From assembly GCF_900141765.1 (NCBI RefSeq), contig NZ_FSRK01000001.1:1116001-1180000 (forward strand): a stretch of 64,000 nt of DNA. Reading direction: 5' to 3'. How positions within the stretch are numbered: position 1 is the first letter of the stretch; each line of letters opens with the position of its first letter. Below the pieces are notes generated by a model. That model was not told where the DNA came from, searched no databases, and worked only from the letters and a program-made list of their open reading frames with translations. Shown piece after piece: positions 23,891 through 33,062 of the stretch. Origin of the DNA: Epilithonimonas zeae (GTDB lineage: Bacteria; Bacteroidota; Bacteroidia; Flavobacteriales; Weeksellaceae). Made by a program: the position numbers and the translations under genes.

Positions 23891-24091
23891 TCATATTTTT
23901 TTAAGAGCAGAAGCTTTGTGAACGGCTGTTTTTCCTGTCTTTTCGCTCATCACTTCGTACTGTGGATTTTCTTCTGAAGCTCTTCTTTGTCTATTCATAA
24001 ACGTAAAATCTTTGGTATGGATATTAACAATCACGCCGTAGGTTTCGCCATACTGAAATTTCCATTTTACGTTATCCCCCTTTTTAAGCAT
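23891..24091 (-). CDS. DUF2945-like small protein
   Basis: 66 residues. GDNVKWKFQYGETYGVIVNI matches the small SH3/Tudor-like domain of the DUF2945 (hypervirulence-associated TUDOR-like) family, and the C-terminal KTGKTAVHKASALKK is the usual end. Function unknown; widespread in bacteria. Convergent with the XRE gene. Confidence 0.75.
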   Translation of the reverse strand: MLKKGDNVKWKFQYGETYGVIVNIHTKDFTFMNRQRRASEENPQYEVMSEKTGKTAVHKASALKKI

Positions 24092-24245
24092 ATTTTTTAT
24101 TTTAATGATATAAATCTATTACCAAAAACTATACAAATCCGATTTTGCAAAAATTTTAAGATGAATTATGAGACTCAAAGTGAAAAAATATCATTAGAAT
24201 CAATAAAATTAAGCGTAAAATCAATTAAAATATCACGAATCATAG

Positions 24246-24274
24246 TTGTCGAATGCGTCAAACTATTATATTTG
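24246..24274 (+). promoter_or_regulatory. Promoter of the small basic protein gene
   Basis: TTG (24246-24248) and TATATTTG (24267-24274) are separated by 18 bases, followed by GCACC as seen before glnS and the Rrf2 gene. The leader to ATG 24298 is about 20 bases. Confidence 0.6.
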
Positions 24275-24297
24275 CACCTTATTTAATACTTACTACT

Positions 24298-24474
24298 ATG
24301 AAAGAACTAATCGAAAAGATTAATGCTGAATTTGAAGCTTTCAGCAAAGAGGCAGAACAACAAGCTGAAAAAGGAAACAAAGCTGCTGGTACAAGAGCAA
24401 GAAAATCAGCTTTGGAGTTGAGCAAACTTTTCAAAGATTTCCGTAAAGTTTCTGTTGAAGAATCAAAGAAATAA
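24298..24474 (+). CDS. Histone H1-like (Hc1-type) small basic protein
   Basis: 58 residues from ATG 24298; the frame is open upstream, but this start fits the promoter and the family. The sequence begins MKELIEKINAEFEAFSKEAE, with NKAAGTRARKSALELSKLFK later. It matches the short Hc1/histone H1-like proteins of Bacteroidetes, which are highly expressed DNA-associated helical proteins. It ends in a strong terminator. Confidence 0.85.
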   Translation: MKELIEKINAEFEAFSKEAEQQAEKGNKAAGTRARKSALELSKLFKDFRKVSVEESKK

Positions 24475-24490
24475 TCTTTACCAAAAAATG

Positions 24491-24519
24491 ATCCCTGTTT
24501 TATAACGGGGATTTTTTTT
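24491..24519 (+). terminator. Intrinsic terminator of the H1-like gene
   Basis: ATCCCTGTT (24491-24499) pairs with AACGGGGAT (24504-24512), including one G-T pair, followed by eight or more T. Confidence 0.9.
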
Positions 24520-24595
24520 TCGCTTAATCCAAATTCTTTGGAGTTATCTTTTTATGGTTTAAGAAAAAAGTACAGTTTTTGCTTAGGAGAATCTG

Positions 24596-26626
24596 ATGAC
24601 AAAATTCTATCTTTTTCTATCAATTTTTTCAGCTTCGATGTTTTGGTCTCAGATTCGAGACTCAACAAATTTGATTTCTGAAATTAAAATAGATGCCTAT
24701 AAAAAACCGACGACTTACGTCTCTTCCACAAAATCGGTTGCTGTAATTTCCGAAAATCTTCTCAACCAAAATCCTCCAGAACGGATGTTGGAATCTATCA
24801 ACCAAATTCCGGGTGCAAGAATGGAAGAACGTTCGCCGGGAAGTTACAGGATTTCACTTCGTGGAAGCACATTAAGATCACCCTTTGGTGTTCGCAATGT
24901 GAAGGTTTATCTTGATGATTTTATTTTGTCTGATGCTTCTGGCAATACTTATTTCAACGTAGTTTCTCCAGCTTTAATCAACCGAATGGAAGTTTTTAAA
25001 GGCCCCGAAGGTGGTGATTACGGAGCGATGACAGGTGGAACTTTACTTCTTAAAACCAACAATCAGGATAACTTGTCAGCTAATTTATCCACTGGAAGTT
25101 ACGGCACTTTCAATCAAAATTTTGACTTTTCTAAACAATTGGGAAGTCATTTTTTTGAGATTTTCCAAAATTACTATCAAACCGATTCTTACAGAGAACA
25201 ATCCAAAGTCCATCGGAAACAGTTTTTTGTTAAAGATAATTACCAATATTCTAATCAGGGGATTTTGAAAATGATGTTGATGTACTCTGATCTGGATTAT
25301 CAAACGCCTGGCGGATTGACTCTGGAACAAATGCAAAATAACAGAAAGCAGGCGAGACCTTCCACAGCAACAGCTCCTGGTTCCAAGGAACAAAAGGCAG
25401 GAATCCGAAATAAAATGATTTTGGCAGGCTTGTCCAATGATTATCAATTTAGTCCCAATTTTTCCCATTTTATTTTGGTTCAAGGTTCTTATGTAGATTT
25501 TGAAAATCCCTTCATTACCAACTTCGAAAACCGATTTGAAAAGAATTTTGCGCTAAGGACACATTTTAATTATGAGAAAAATTGGAATCAAATTTCGTTA
25601 GCCTACAGACTGGGATTCGAAGGTGGGATTAATGATATTTTTATTAAGAATTTTGATAATAAAAGTGGAGTAGAAGGCAATCCACAGAACTTTGATAAAA
25701 TTAAAAACACTTCGGGATTTTATTTTCTTTCTCAAAAATTAAATTTCGATGAAAAATTGTTTACGGATATTTCTGTCAGTTTAAATTCCAATTCTTACGA
25801 ATGGCAAAGGCTTTATCCGGAAACAGAGGATGGGAATGCAAGATTTAAAAATCAGTTTTTACCTAATTTCGGAGTTACGTATATTTTGGATCAAGGCTTT
25901 TCTGTACGAGGAAAAATTGGAAAAGGAAATTCCGCACCGACTAATGAAGAAATCCGTTCTTCTACACAGGAATTCAACGCCAATCTGGCTCCGGAATCTG
26001 GCTGGAATAAAGAGATTGGAATCAGGAAACAATTTGGAAATTTTTTATTTGTAGAAGGCAGTTATTTTGATTTCCGAATGAAAGATGCCATTGTGAGAAG
26101 GCAAAATGAGGCTGGACAGGAGTATTTTGTCAATGCAGGAGAAACTGTCCAAAAAGGTTTTGAAATTCTGTTGGAATCCAAAAGTTTTGATTTGAAAAAT
26201 GATTTTTTCAGTCGATTTGGATTTCGTTTTTCAGGAAGTTTTTACAATTTCAAATTTCAGAATTATAAACAAAATGGGCAGGATTTCTCAGGTAATGATT
26301 TAACAGGCGTTCCTAAAACAAATATTAATTCACTTGTCAATTTTACTTTTTTCAAAAAATTATCTGTTGATTACTCCCATTTCTACACTTCAAAATTACC
26401 TCTTAATGACGCTAATTCTGTTTGGTCTGAGTCCAGTTTGGTTGGAAATATTCAATTCAGATTTCCTTTACAAGCTGATAAAACCAGATTTAATTTAAGT
26501 TTTATGATTCAAAATTTATATAATACAGATTATGTTCTAGGTTTTGATATCAATGCTTTTGGAAATCGATATTACAATCCTGCGGCCAAAAGAAACTTTG
26601 TATTGGGTGTTGAAGCTCAGTTTTAA
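24596..26626 (+). CDS. TonB-dependent outer-membrane receptor
   Basis: 676 residues with a signal peptide (MTKFYLFLSIFSASMFWSQ). Residues about 35-150 are the plug: IKIDAYKKPTTYVSSTKS, LESINQIPGARMEERSPGSYRISLRGSTLRSPFGVRN. The rest is a 22-strand beta-barrel ending YNPAAKRNFVLGVEAQF, with the terminal Phe expected for outer-membrane insertion. There is no N-terminal carboxypeptidase-like or STN domain, so it is not a SusC-type or sigma-signalling receptor. An AGGAGA lies 5 bases before the start, unusual in this phylum. Downstream genes for two lipoproteins, one a sugar dehydrogenase, suggest one operon; the ligand is unknown (a siderophore, metal or PQQ-type cofactor is possible). Confidence 0.9.
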   Translation: MTKFYLFLSIFSASMFWSQIRDSTNLISEIKIDAYKKPTTYVSSTKSVAVISENLLNQNPPERMLESINQIPGARMEERSPGSYRISLRGSTLRSPFGVRNVKVYLDDFILSDASGNTYFNVVSPALINRMEVFKGPEGGDYGAMTGGTLLLKTNNQDNLSANLSTGSYGTFNQNFDFSKQLGSHFFEIFQNYYQTDSYREQSKVHRKQFFVKDNYQYSNQGILKMMLMYSDLDYQTPGGLTLEQMQNNRKQARPSTATAPGSKEQKAGIRNKMILAGLSNDYQFSPNFSHFILVQGSYVDFENPFITNFENRFEKNFALRTHFNYEKNWNQISLAYRLGFEGGINDIFIKNFDNKSGVEGNPQNFDKIKNTSGFYFLSQKLNFDEKLFTDISVSLNSNSYEWQRLYPETEDGNARFKNQFLPNFGVTYILDQGFSVRGKIGKGNSAPTNEEIRSSTQEFNANLAPESGWNKEIGIRKQFGNFLFVEGSYFDFRMKDAIVRRQNEAGQEYFVNAGETVQKGFEILLESKSFDLKNDFFSRFGFRFSGSFYNFKFQNYKQNGQDFSGNDLTGVPKTNINSLVNFTFFKKLSVDYSHFYTSKLPLNDANSVWSESSLVGNIQFRFPLQADKTRFNLSFMIQNLYNTDYVLGFDINAFGNRYYNPAAKRNFVLGVEAQF

Positions 26627-26684
26627 TTGATTGATTTTTAGCATCAATTTTGATTAAGATACGCAATGATAAAATGCTATTGTT

Positions 26685-27206
26685 ATGAGATTCAATATTT
26701 TGCTGTATTTATTTTTCATTTTAATAATAAATTCTTGTCAATCACCGAAAGCCAATGCTTTTAGATCAACTGTTGTGGAGAAAGAAAGAATAGCGTTTAA
26801 CATAATCACCAGTAAAAATGGCACCGAATCTCAAAAATTAGAATATCTAGTTGCAGATGATTATAAAAATGCCTTAAAAGCTGTAGATCAGCAGAAAAAA
26901 GAGTTTGACCAAATTATTTTAAGCCTTGATTCTTTAGAAACAAAAGATATCAAAGATGCCTCACTTCTGAAAAATGCAACTGTAAACTATTACACAGCAC
27001 TTAGAGATCTCCATTATTTTGACCGAAAAGAAATCTTGCAGCGTGAACTGATTTACAATAATCACAGCAACGATAAAAAATCACAACAAGATGAATTGCT
27101 GAATTTATACAAGCAGAAAAAAGCTTATTTCAATAGAGTTTATAAAGAAGAAAGTTTGTTGAGTGATGCTCTGCAAAAGTTTGATATTTCAAATGGTTTG
27201 AGGTAA
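26685..27206 (+). CDS. Putative lipoprotein, helical
   Basis: 173 residues. Signal MRFNILLYLFFILIINSC ends in Cys18. The mature protein is mostly charged helix (LVADDYKNALKAVDQQKKEF, QQDELLNLYKQKKAYFNRVYK). It sits 58 bases after the TonB receptor and 64 before the sugar dehydrogenase. Family not recognised. Confidence 0.7.
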   Translation: MRFNILLYLFFILIINSCQSPKANAFRSTVVEKERIAFNIITSKNGTESQKLEYLVADDYKNALKAVDQQKKEFDQIILSLDSLETKDIKDASLLKNATVNYYTALRDLHYFDRKEILQRELIYNNHSNDKKSQQDELLNLYKQKKAYFNRVYKEESLLSDALQKFDISNGLR

Positions 27207-27270
27207 TCTTAAAGGAATGGTTTTTGTAATTTCTGAGTTCAGTATTAATTAACACCACATCTCAAAATTT

Positions 27271-28590
27271 ATGAAACATTATCTATTACCGGCAATTACA
27301 TTACTCTTCGTCAGTTGTAAAGACAATAAAAATCAAAAAGGAAATAGCGGAGAAAGTGCGGAAGTTGCTACTCAAACCGATACTTTAAAATTACCAGCAC
27401 CAGATGAAAAAGGTGCGAAGAACAAATTCAGTAACGTGATTGGTTGGCCTGAAAATAAAACACCAATTGCGCCGGAAGGTTTTACAGTAACCCGTTTCGC
27501 TGAGAATATCAAAAGCCCTAGAAATATGATTCAGGCTGATAATGGCGATGTTTTCGTGGTACTTTCCAATTCTGAACGGACGGCTACAGAAAAAATTAAA
27601 AATGATATCAGTGGTAAAAGTGATGCCGAGGTAGGCGGGAAATCTGCCAACAGAATTCTTCTTTACCGTGATGCCAACAAAGATGGTATCCCAGAATCTT
27701 CCTCTGTTTTTTTAGATAATTTGAACCAGCCTTACGGAATGTTGATTATCAAGGATCAATTCTACGTTGCAAATACCGATGGACTTTGGGTTTATCCTTA
27801 CAAGCAAGGTGACACCAAAATCACAAAACCTGGAAAGAAAATCGTGAGTTTGCCGGCTGGTGGATATAATAACCACTGGACAAGAAATCTCACCAGCAAT
27901 AAAGATCAAACTAAAATTTACATCTCGGTAGGATCGGGTAGTAATGTTGGCGAGAATGGTATGGAACACGAAGTGCGAAGAGCTAATATTCTGGAGGTGA
28001 ATCCTGATGGAAGCGGAGAAAAGATTTATGCTTCAGGACTTAGAAACCCAGTTGGAATGAGCTGGAATCCGTCAACCGGAAAATTATGGACAGTGGTCAA
28101 CGAAAGGGATGAACTAGGCGATGAATTAGTTCCGGATTATCTAACCAGTGTGAAAGCTGATGCGTTTTATGGTTGGCCTTATGCTTATTTCGGGAAAAAT
28201 GAAGATCCAAGAAGGAAGGGCGAAAAACCTGACCTGGTAGCTAAGACTATCATTCCGGATGTTCCTTTGGGAAGTCATACAGCGTCTTTGGGTTTGACAT
28301 TTTATACAGGATCACAGTTTCCGGAAACTTATAAAAATGGTGCGTTTATCGGACAGCACGGTTCTTGGAATCGTTCTTCATTAGTTGGTTACCAAGTTGC
28401 ATTTGTGCCGTTTAAAGGTGGGAAAGCTTCTGGTCCTTACAAACCTTTTTTAACAGGATTTATTGCCAATGAAGCTAAAGGAGATGTCTATGGCAGACCT
28501 GTCGGAGTATTGCAAATTGCAAACGGATCACTGCTGGTGGCAGATGATGTAAGCGGAATTGTATGGCGGGTTGCTTACAATAAAAAATGA
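27271..28590 (+). CDS. PQQ-dependent sugar dehydrogenase-like lipoprotein (sorbosone dehydrogenase family)
   Basis: 439 residues with lipoprotein signal (ITLLFVSC, Cys15). The mature part is a six-bladed propeller of the soluble glucose dehydrogenase/L-sorbosone dehydrogenase family. Visible motifs: FTVTRFAENIKSPRNM, NQPYGMLI, NHWTRNLTSN, ASGLRNPVGMSW, VNERDELGDELVPDY and GQHGSWNRSS, then DVYGRPVGV and DDVSGIVWRV. These enzymes oxidise sugars in the periplasm using bound PQQ. No PQQ biosynthesis genes are in the window. The upstream TonB receptor could take up PQQ, but that is speculation. Confidence 0.88.
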   Translation: MKHYLLPAITLLFVSCKDNKNQKGNSGESAEVATQTDTLKLPAPDEKGAKNKFSNVIGWPENKTPIAPEGFTVTRFAENIKSPRNMIQADNGDVFVVLSNSERTATEKIKNDISGKSDAEVGGKSANRILLYRDANKDGIPESSSVFLDNLNQPYGMLIIKDQFYVANTDGLWVYPYKQGDTKITKPGKKIVSLPAGGYNNHWTRNLTSNKDQTKIYISVGSGSNVGENGMEHEVRRANILEVNPDGSGEKIYASGLRNPVGMSWNPSTGKLWTVVNERDELGDELVPDYLTSVKADAFYGWPYAYFGKNEDPRRKGEKPDLVAKTIIPDVPLGSHTASLGLTFYTGSQFPETYKNGAFIGQHGSWNRSSLVGYQVAFVPFKGGKASGPYKPFLTGFIANEAKGDVYGRPVGVLQIANGSLLVADDVSGIVWRVAYNKK

Positions 28591-28598
28591 GACTATTG

Positions 28599-28630
28599 AA
28601 AAAGCAACTTAAAAAAGTTGCTTTTTTATT
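28599..28630 (+). terminator. Intrinsic terminator
   Basis: Perfect 12-bp stem, AAAAAGCAACTT (28599-28610) with AAGTTGCTTTTT (28615-28626), 4-base loop, followed by T-rich DNA. Confidence 0.9.
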
Positions 28631-28665
28631 TAATATGGATCATCGATTGAAATTATAAAAGAATT

Positions 28666-28821
28666 TTAACCCTTTTCATAGAGTCCTTTCCAGATAAACC
28701 AAAAGATTAAAAGTGGCAAATGTAGAATTCCTAAAAGCATTAGTTTATTACTAATTCTTACTTTTCCAATCTTACCATCTACAAAATAAATTGATCTAAT
28801 ATACTGATCTATGAATCGCAT
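28666..28821 (-). CDS. Possible 51-residue membrane protein
   Basis: ATG at 28821 gives 51 residues with a basic N-terminal half (FIDQYIRSIYFVDGKIGKV), one membrane helix (about 28-44, LMLLGILHLPLLIFWFI) and a basic end (WKGLYEKG). The helix, charge pattern and uninterrupted frame argue for a real small protein. It faces away from tssD1, and no homologue can be checked here. Confidence 0.45.
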   Translation of the reverse strand: MRFIDQYIRSIYFVDGKIGKVRISNKLMLLGILHLPLLIFWFIWKGLYEKG

Positions 28822-28934
28822 CTTAAAATTTTTTCTCTACCATTCAAAACTTATTCCTAAAACAGTTTTCTATATTAATAAAATATTAATTGAATAATCT
28901 GAATAAAACTGAAATCTCTGCAAATTGTAAAACT

Positions 28935-28980
28935 GTAGTAATTCTACGACGATTTTTTCGGTTTAGTGGTTCTATCTTTG
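28935..28980 (+). promoter_or_regulatory. tssD copy 1 promoter with GTAG-N5-CTAC palindrome
   Basis: GTAGTAATTCTAC at 28935-28947 is followed by the -7 box TATCTTTG at 28973-28980 (38 bases start to start). The same sequence and spacing occur before tssD copy 2. The centre of the palindrome would be near -40 to the start, where activators bind. The leader to ATG 29047 is about 60 bases. Confidence 0.7.
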
Positions 28981-29046
28981 GTATATAAAAAGAAAGGAAC
29001 ACACTAATACACAATATAATATATTAATAATTAAATTTTAGAAATC

Positions 29047-29454
29047 ATGGCAAACAATTCAAGAGCCGTATTAAAATTCAACGGCGGTGCAGAACAAAAG
29101 ATCCTTAAACTGAATTACGGTGTATCAAGAAACACGGATGTTTCCGGTAGAGTTGCATCAGACCCTTCTAACGCATTGATCAAAATCACTGTAGAAGCAA
29201 CTGAAGATTCAGGAATTTTGGAAAGTTTATTAAATGGAAAGTATAAGCCAACAAGTGGTGAAGTCACTTTCAATAAGTCACACGAAGAAGGAACATTGAC
29301 AACTCTGAAGTGGGAAAACGGATACGTTATCCAGCACGAAGTAGATTATGATGCTTTGAACGAGGATAATATGTTCATCAGCTTTATAGTAAGTGCAGAG
29401 AAAATCGATTATGGTAACTCAGCTTACGATGGGGTTTGGCCAGGTGCTAAATAA
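29047..29454 (+). CDS. tssD: T6SS-iii tube protein TssD (Hcp-like), copy 1
   Basis: 135 residues, starting MANNSRAVLKFNGGAEQKIL. This is the Bacteroidetes TssD type, an Hcp-like hexameric ring protein that stacks into the inner tube propelled by the sheath. NYGVSRNTDVSGRVASDPSN and FNKSHEEGTLTTLKWENGY are family segments. It differs from copy 2 (57356-57763) at one residue, Ile vs Val in SFIVSAEK. It has its own promoter and a perfect terminator, so it is monocistronic and probably highly expressed. Confidence 0.93.
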   Translation: MANNSRAVLKFNGGAEQKILKLNYGVSRNTDVSGRVASDPSNALIKITVEATEDSGILESLLNGKYKPTSGEVTFNKSHEEGTLTTLKWENGYVIQHEVDYDALNEDNMFISFIVSAEKIDYGNSAYDGVWPGAK

Positions 29455-29488
29455 TCATTTAGATTAAACATTCTCATATTAACACAAG

Positions 29489-29522
29489 CAATCCTGATAA
29501 AACTATTTATCAGGATTGTTTA
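29489..29522. terminator. Intrinsic terminator of tssD copy 1
   Basis: Perfect 13-bp stem (29489-29501 with 29506-29518) and 4-base loop, then TTTATTTATT. It may also serve the convergent minus-strand gene. Confidence 0.9.
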
Positions 29523-29533
29523 TTTATTAAGAA

Positions 29534-30598
29534 TTATTCTTTTTTCAAAACCTGCCAATCTTGGTTTAGAAAACGTTTACTTTTTATATAATAGATTCCA
29601 TTTTCTTGTTTAAGATAAAAATCGTTGATATCGTTTTCATCACATTTTCCAGTGGCCTTTAGAACTCCATTTTCTTCGGTGAGATAGTAATCACCTTCAC
29701 ACCAATAATCCTGAGTTTGATCTGCACCAATACTTAAAATAGCAGATTCGTTTGATTTTAATGAAATCGAGTATAAAAGATCAATTTCTTTTTGATTATA
29801 ATTACTGATAGCTTTGGTTGTGATTTGATATTCGCCTTTCCAATCTTGGGTTTTGTTTTTTTCAACTGATGATTCTGTCGTTTTTTTTCCTGATTTAATA
29901 TCAGACATTAAAATTTTTGCATAGGAAATAGCTCCAGAATCATTTTTTCTGATTTTAAGAATCATATTATCATTGCCATCCCAAAAAACGTTATCGGTTA
30001 AATAATTTTCTGACCAAATGGTGATAAAATGTATTAGCTTCTTATTCTTAATATCATAAAGTGAAACTTGAGAAGAAAGCCCGTCTGCATTTTTAAAATT
30101 GAGTGCGTAATTTTTACTTTTAGAAAAAAATGGGGTAGAGCTAATAGTTGTGTATTGATAATTTTGATTACTCAAAAGCAATGCTTTTTCACCTTCGTAA
30201 AGATTCAAATTGATAATATGACTATCAATCACATTTGAAAAACCTAAATAAGAATAATTAACAAAAGTATCAGAATCTTTATCCTCAGAAGGAACAAATT
30301 TTACAGTTCCATAAGCTGTTTGTAAGACGTTGTTCTTAAAAACATATTGTTTTGAATCCAAACTGTTTTGGTAAGCTAGGGAATCTTTCAAATATTCTTC
30401 TTTAGAAATCGGTTTTAAATAGTTATCAAATTCATATTGCTCTTTGCTGATAAATGATTCTGTTTTTTCGAGATCAACGATTTTCTCTTTATTGTAATCA
30501 AAAGTATAGTCTTTGATTGTTTTATTGTGCAGATTATCAGGCTCTTTCTTACAAGATAAAATGCCAAATATCAAAAGTAGTGCAATCAGATTTTTCAT
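29534..30598 (-). CDS. Lipoprotein, candidate immunity protein for the peptidoglycan hydrolase effector
   Basis: 354 residues. The signal MKNLIALLLIFGILSC gives Cys16 then KKEPD. The mature protein is polar and rich in Lys, Asn, Ser and Tyr with beta-strand patterns (FVNYSYLGFSNVIDSHIINL, WKGEYQITTKAISNYNQKE, YYLTEENGVLKATGKCDEN). I recognise no family. It lies 10 bases after a dual peptidoglycan hydrolase gene on the same strand. Effectors acting in the periplasm are normally neutralised by periplasmic or lipoprotein immunity partners, which makes this the best candidate; this is inferred from position only. Confidence 0.65.
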   Translation of the reverse strand: MKNLIALLLIFGILSCKKEPDNLHNKTIKDYTFDYNKEKIVDLEKTESFISKEQYEFDNYLKPISKEEYLKDSLAYQNSLDSKQYVFKNNVLQTAYGTVKFVPSEDKDSDTFVNYSYLGFSNVIDSHIINLNLYEGEKALLLSNQNYQYTTISSTPFFSKSKNYALNFKNADGLSSQVSLYDIKNKKLIHFITIWSENYLTDNVFWDGNDNMILKIRKNDSGAISYAKILMSDIKSGKKTTESSVEKNKTQDWKGEYQITTKAISNYNQKEIDLLYSISLKSNESAILSIGADQTQDYWCEGDYYLTEENGVLKATGKCDENDINDFYLKQENGIYYIKSKRFLNQDWQVLKKE

Positions 30599-30608
30599 AG
30601 ATAATTAT

Positions 30609-33059
30609 TTATATTGCTAAATCAAAAGTTATATATTTTGTTTTTCCATTCACTCTTGTAGCTCTGGTATTGATTTTTTTATTTCCCGAAGGTTTGTAGC
30701 CTACATGTACCCAATTGGGTTCGCTCTTAGTTCCATATTCCCAAATTATCTGGTGGTAAGTCAGATTATCTTTTACATATTTGAAGATCTGTTTATTAGT
30801 AATACCATTGGTACCTTGGATATCTAATGCTTGGCCAAAACGATGTTGCGATGTGCTGGAACCTCCTACTTTTTTATTGACAGCCTCACTCCTGAAAACG
30901 CTTGTCAGTCTAACATTGCCATTGAACTTGTCATAAATTTTATCATAAATATTGATACCAAGTTGTTTTAGATTTTCTTTTTCTGCAGCACTTGGTTTAT
31001 TGTCTAAACCATTTTTCTTAGCTGTATCACTCTTTATTGCTTGTGCTAAACTTAGATGGACGCTTAACATTCCTTCTTTGGGAGTTTCTGGTGTTTTTGC
31101 AACAGGAGCAGCCTTAGTAGTTGAACATTTGAATTCCTTAGGTTTGTTGTTTTCTCCTTCTTTGACACTGTTGTGATAACGTTCTAATATTTCGGATCTT
31201 TGAATTTTTTTGTCATTTTTATGTTCTCCAGTACTTTTTGTATCCACACTTGCATTTTGTCTGTACTCTTCTGTACCGCTTTCATATAAAACAAAATCAT
31301 CAGCTTTTCCGACACCTTTGGGCGCAAAAACATGTAAATAAATATCTTCAGGGCTTTTTATTTTACTTTTACTGTCTTCAAAATATTTTTTAACATAATC
31401 TAATTGATTGACTTCGCCCATTTTTGCTAATTTCAATTTCAACTCGTGTAGTTTATCAAAACCAGTTCCGGATTTGAATTCTCCTATTGCCTGCAAAGCC
31501 GCTTGTGTAAACTGAATTAAACCTACAGCTCTGGAACTTTTGGAAATTATTTTCCCATTTTTATCTTTTTTGTACAACCAAAAATCATCTTTAGTAATTG
31601 AGTTTACATCCTGTAAAGACTTACCCATAATTTGATGTGCTTTAAAAGATCCTGCAGTTTCAACATTCATTACGGCCATTAGACCATTTGCCATTTGCAT
31701 TTTTCTGTCTTCTCCCCAAAGTTCCAGACATATTTGTACCACTTTTTTCCTGAATTCGCAGCTAACTGCTCCTCCCCAAACCAGATCTTTATATTGTTCT
31801 TGGCAGATACATTTAGCTTTGGTGTCCTGTTTATTGTTTTTATCAACAACAGCTGGACTCTTCAATTTTTCAACCTCCATCAAACCATCAGAATCCACTC
31901 CGAATTTTTTAGATTCTCCGGAAATTTCTAAAGGAATTACTTCGATAAAATAATTTTGTTTTTCGTTATCAGAATCTCCCCAAACTCCGGACATTCCTTT
32001 TGAGAAAACATTATTGTTTAGAGTGAATCCACTTGTAACAATAGAATCGTAATCTACACGGATTTTTGCACTTCTGTAAACTTCGTCGTGTGAAGTGATT
32101 GAATCGTATTCCCAGACAACATATTGGATGTGTTTACCTTTTAGATTCTGGGAATCAACTCTTACACGGATTTTGTCACCAATTTTAACCTTGGTTAGTT
32201 TTTTTTCATTAGCATCTACAAAATAAGCATCTATGATTTTTCCTTTTGTGTCAGGTTGTTTTTGTGTTTTACTTGCAGGCGTTGCCGGAAACTTGGGTGT
32301 ATTTTCTTTTGGCTTAGGCTTATAATCAGGATTGGCAACATTTACGTTGACTTGACTTGCTTTTTCTCCTTTTCCAAGATGGGTTGCTGTAACATAATAT
32401 TCGTGATTGGCACCTTCGTCTTTATCACCTTTCATCAGATATTTATTAGCAATTTGTCGCATTACCTTTTCATCGGCACTCAAGGAGATTTTAGCTTCAG
32501 CAATTCCTTTTTCGTTAACAATAGCTTTATAAACTCTTGGGATTTTATTATTTTTATTGATTTCAGGATTGTGACCTTCACCTGGAGCATCATCTTCCCA
32601 AAGCTGAAATTCTATCTCTTGCCCGAATAAGCCAGTGCAAAAAGCCTGAGCAATCAATGTATCTCTGTAATTTGCCTTATTTACATCTTTTTTTCCACGA
32701 TTAAAGAGCACAACTTTATCTATTTGTCCTATTTTACTGGCTGTTGGTTTTACTTCAAGTTTACCATATAATGTTTTGGTTGATTGTGCGCTTGGCGGCA
32801 AAGCTTGTTTAATTTCGAAAATTCGGATTTCAAATAGATCACCAGCTACGGGTTCGAAAAAAGTATAGTCAACCTTGGTTCCTGTTTTTGGAGTTCCGTT
32901 TTTAGTGATGTCAATCCAGTTGCCGTTTTTTTGCTTTTTGAAAAGATACCATTCGTATTTGCTACCTGGATTAAAAAAGGGTAGTGAGCTGAAAATTCTG
33001 ATCTCGTAGAAATTGGTTTCTCCTACTTTTGGATTTTGATTACCGATAATTGTTGCCAT
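30609..33059 (-). CDS. T6SS effector: Ig-like repeats, lysozyme-like domain and M15 zinc peptidase domain
   Basis: 816 residues. Residues 1-400 have Ig-like strands (NFYEIRIFSSLPFFNPGSKY, GLFGQEIEFQLWEDDAPG, KIGDKIRVRVDSQN). Around 467 is a lysozyme/transglycosylase-like site (MNVETAGSF, Glu467; later AVGLIQFTQAALQAI). The end is a peptidase M15 (DacB-like) domain: SQHRFGQALD with His739 and Asp746, and WVHVGY with His785 as zinc ligands. It would cut both glycan strands and peptide stems in the periplasm of a target cell. It follows a DUF4280 and a LysM-like gene and precedes a lipoprotein, the same order as a second cassette. Not seen in a published form that I know of, though similar proteins exist in T6SS-iii loci. 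Confidence 0.8.
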   Translation of the reverse strand: MATIIGNQNPKVGETNFYEIRIFSSLPFFNPGSKYEWYLFKKQKNGNWIDITKNGTPKTGTKVDYTFFEPVAGDLFEIRIFEIKQALPPSAQSTKTLYGKLEVKPTASKIGQIDKVVLFNRGKKDVNKANYRDTLIAQAFCTGLFGQEIEFQLWEDDAPGEGHNPEINKNNKIPRVYKAIVNEKGIAEAKISLSADEKVMRQIANKYLMKGDKDEGANHEYYVTATHLGKGEKASQVNVNVANPDYKPKPKENTPKFPATPASKTQKQPDTKGKIIDAYFVDANEKKLTKVKIGDKIRVRVDSQNLKGKHIQYVVWEYDSITSHDEVYRSAKIRVDYDSIVTSGFTLNNNVFSKGMSGVWGDSDNEKQNYFIEVIPLEISGESKKFGVDSDGLMEVEKLKSPAVVDKNNKQDTKAKCICQEQYKDLVWGGAVSCEFRKKVVQICLELWGEDRKMQMANGLMAVMNVETAGSFKAHQIMGKSLQDVNSITKDDFWLYKKDKNGKIISKSSRAVGLIQFTQAALQAIGEFKSGTGFDKLHELKLKLAKMGEVNQLDYVKKYFEDSKSKIKSPEDIYLHVFAPKGVGKADDFVLYESGTEEYRQNASVDTKSTGEHKNDKKIQRSEILERYHNSVKEGENNKPKEFKCSTTKAAPVAKTPETPKEGMLSVHLSLAQAIKSDTAKKNGLDNKPSAAEKENLKQLGINIYDKIYDKFNGNVRLTSVFRSEAVNKKVGGSSTSQHRFGQALDIQGTNGITNKQIFKYVKDNLTYHQIIWEYGTKSEPNWVHVGYKPSGNKKINTRATRVNGKTKYITFDLAI

Positions 33060-33062
33060 AGA

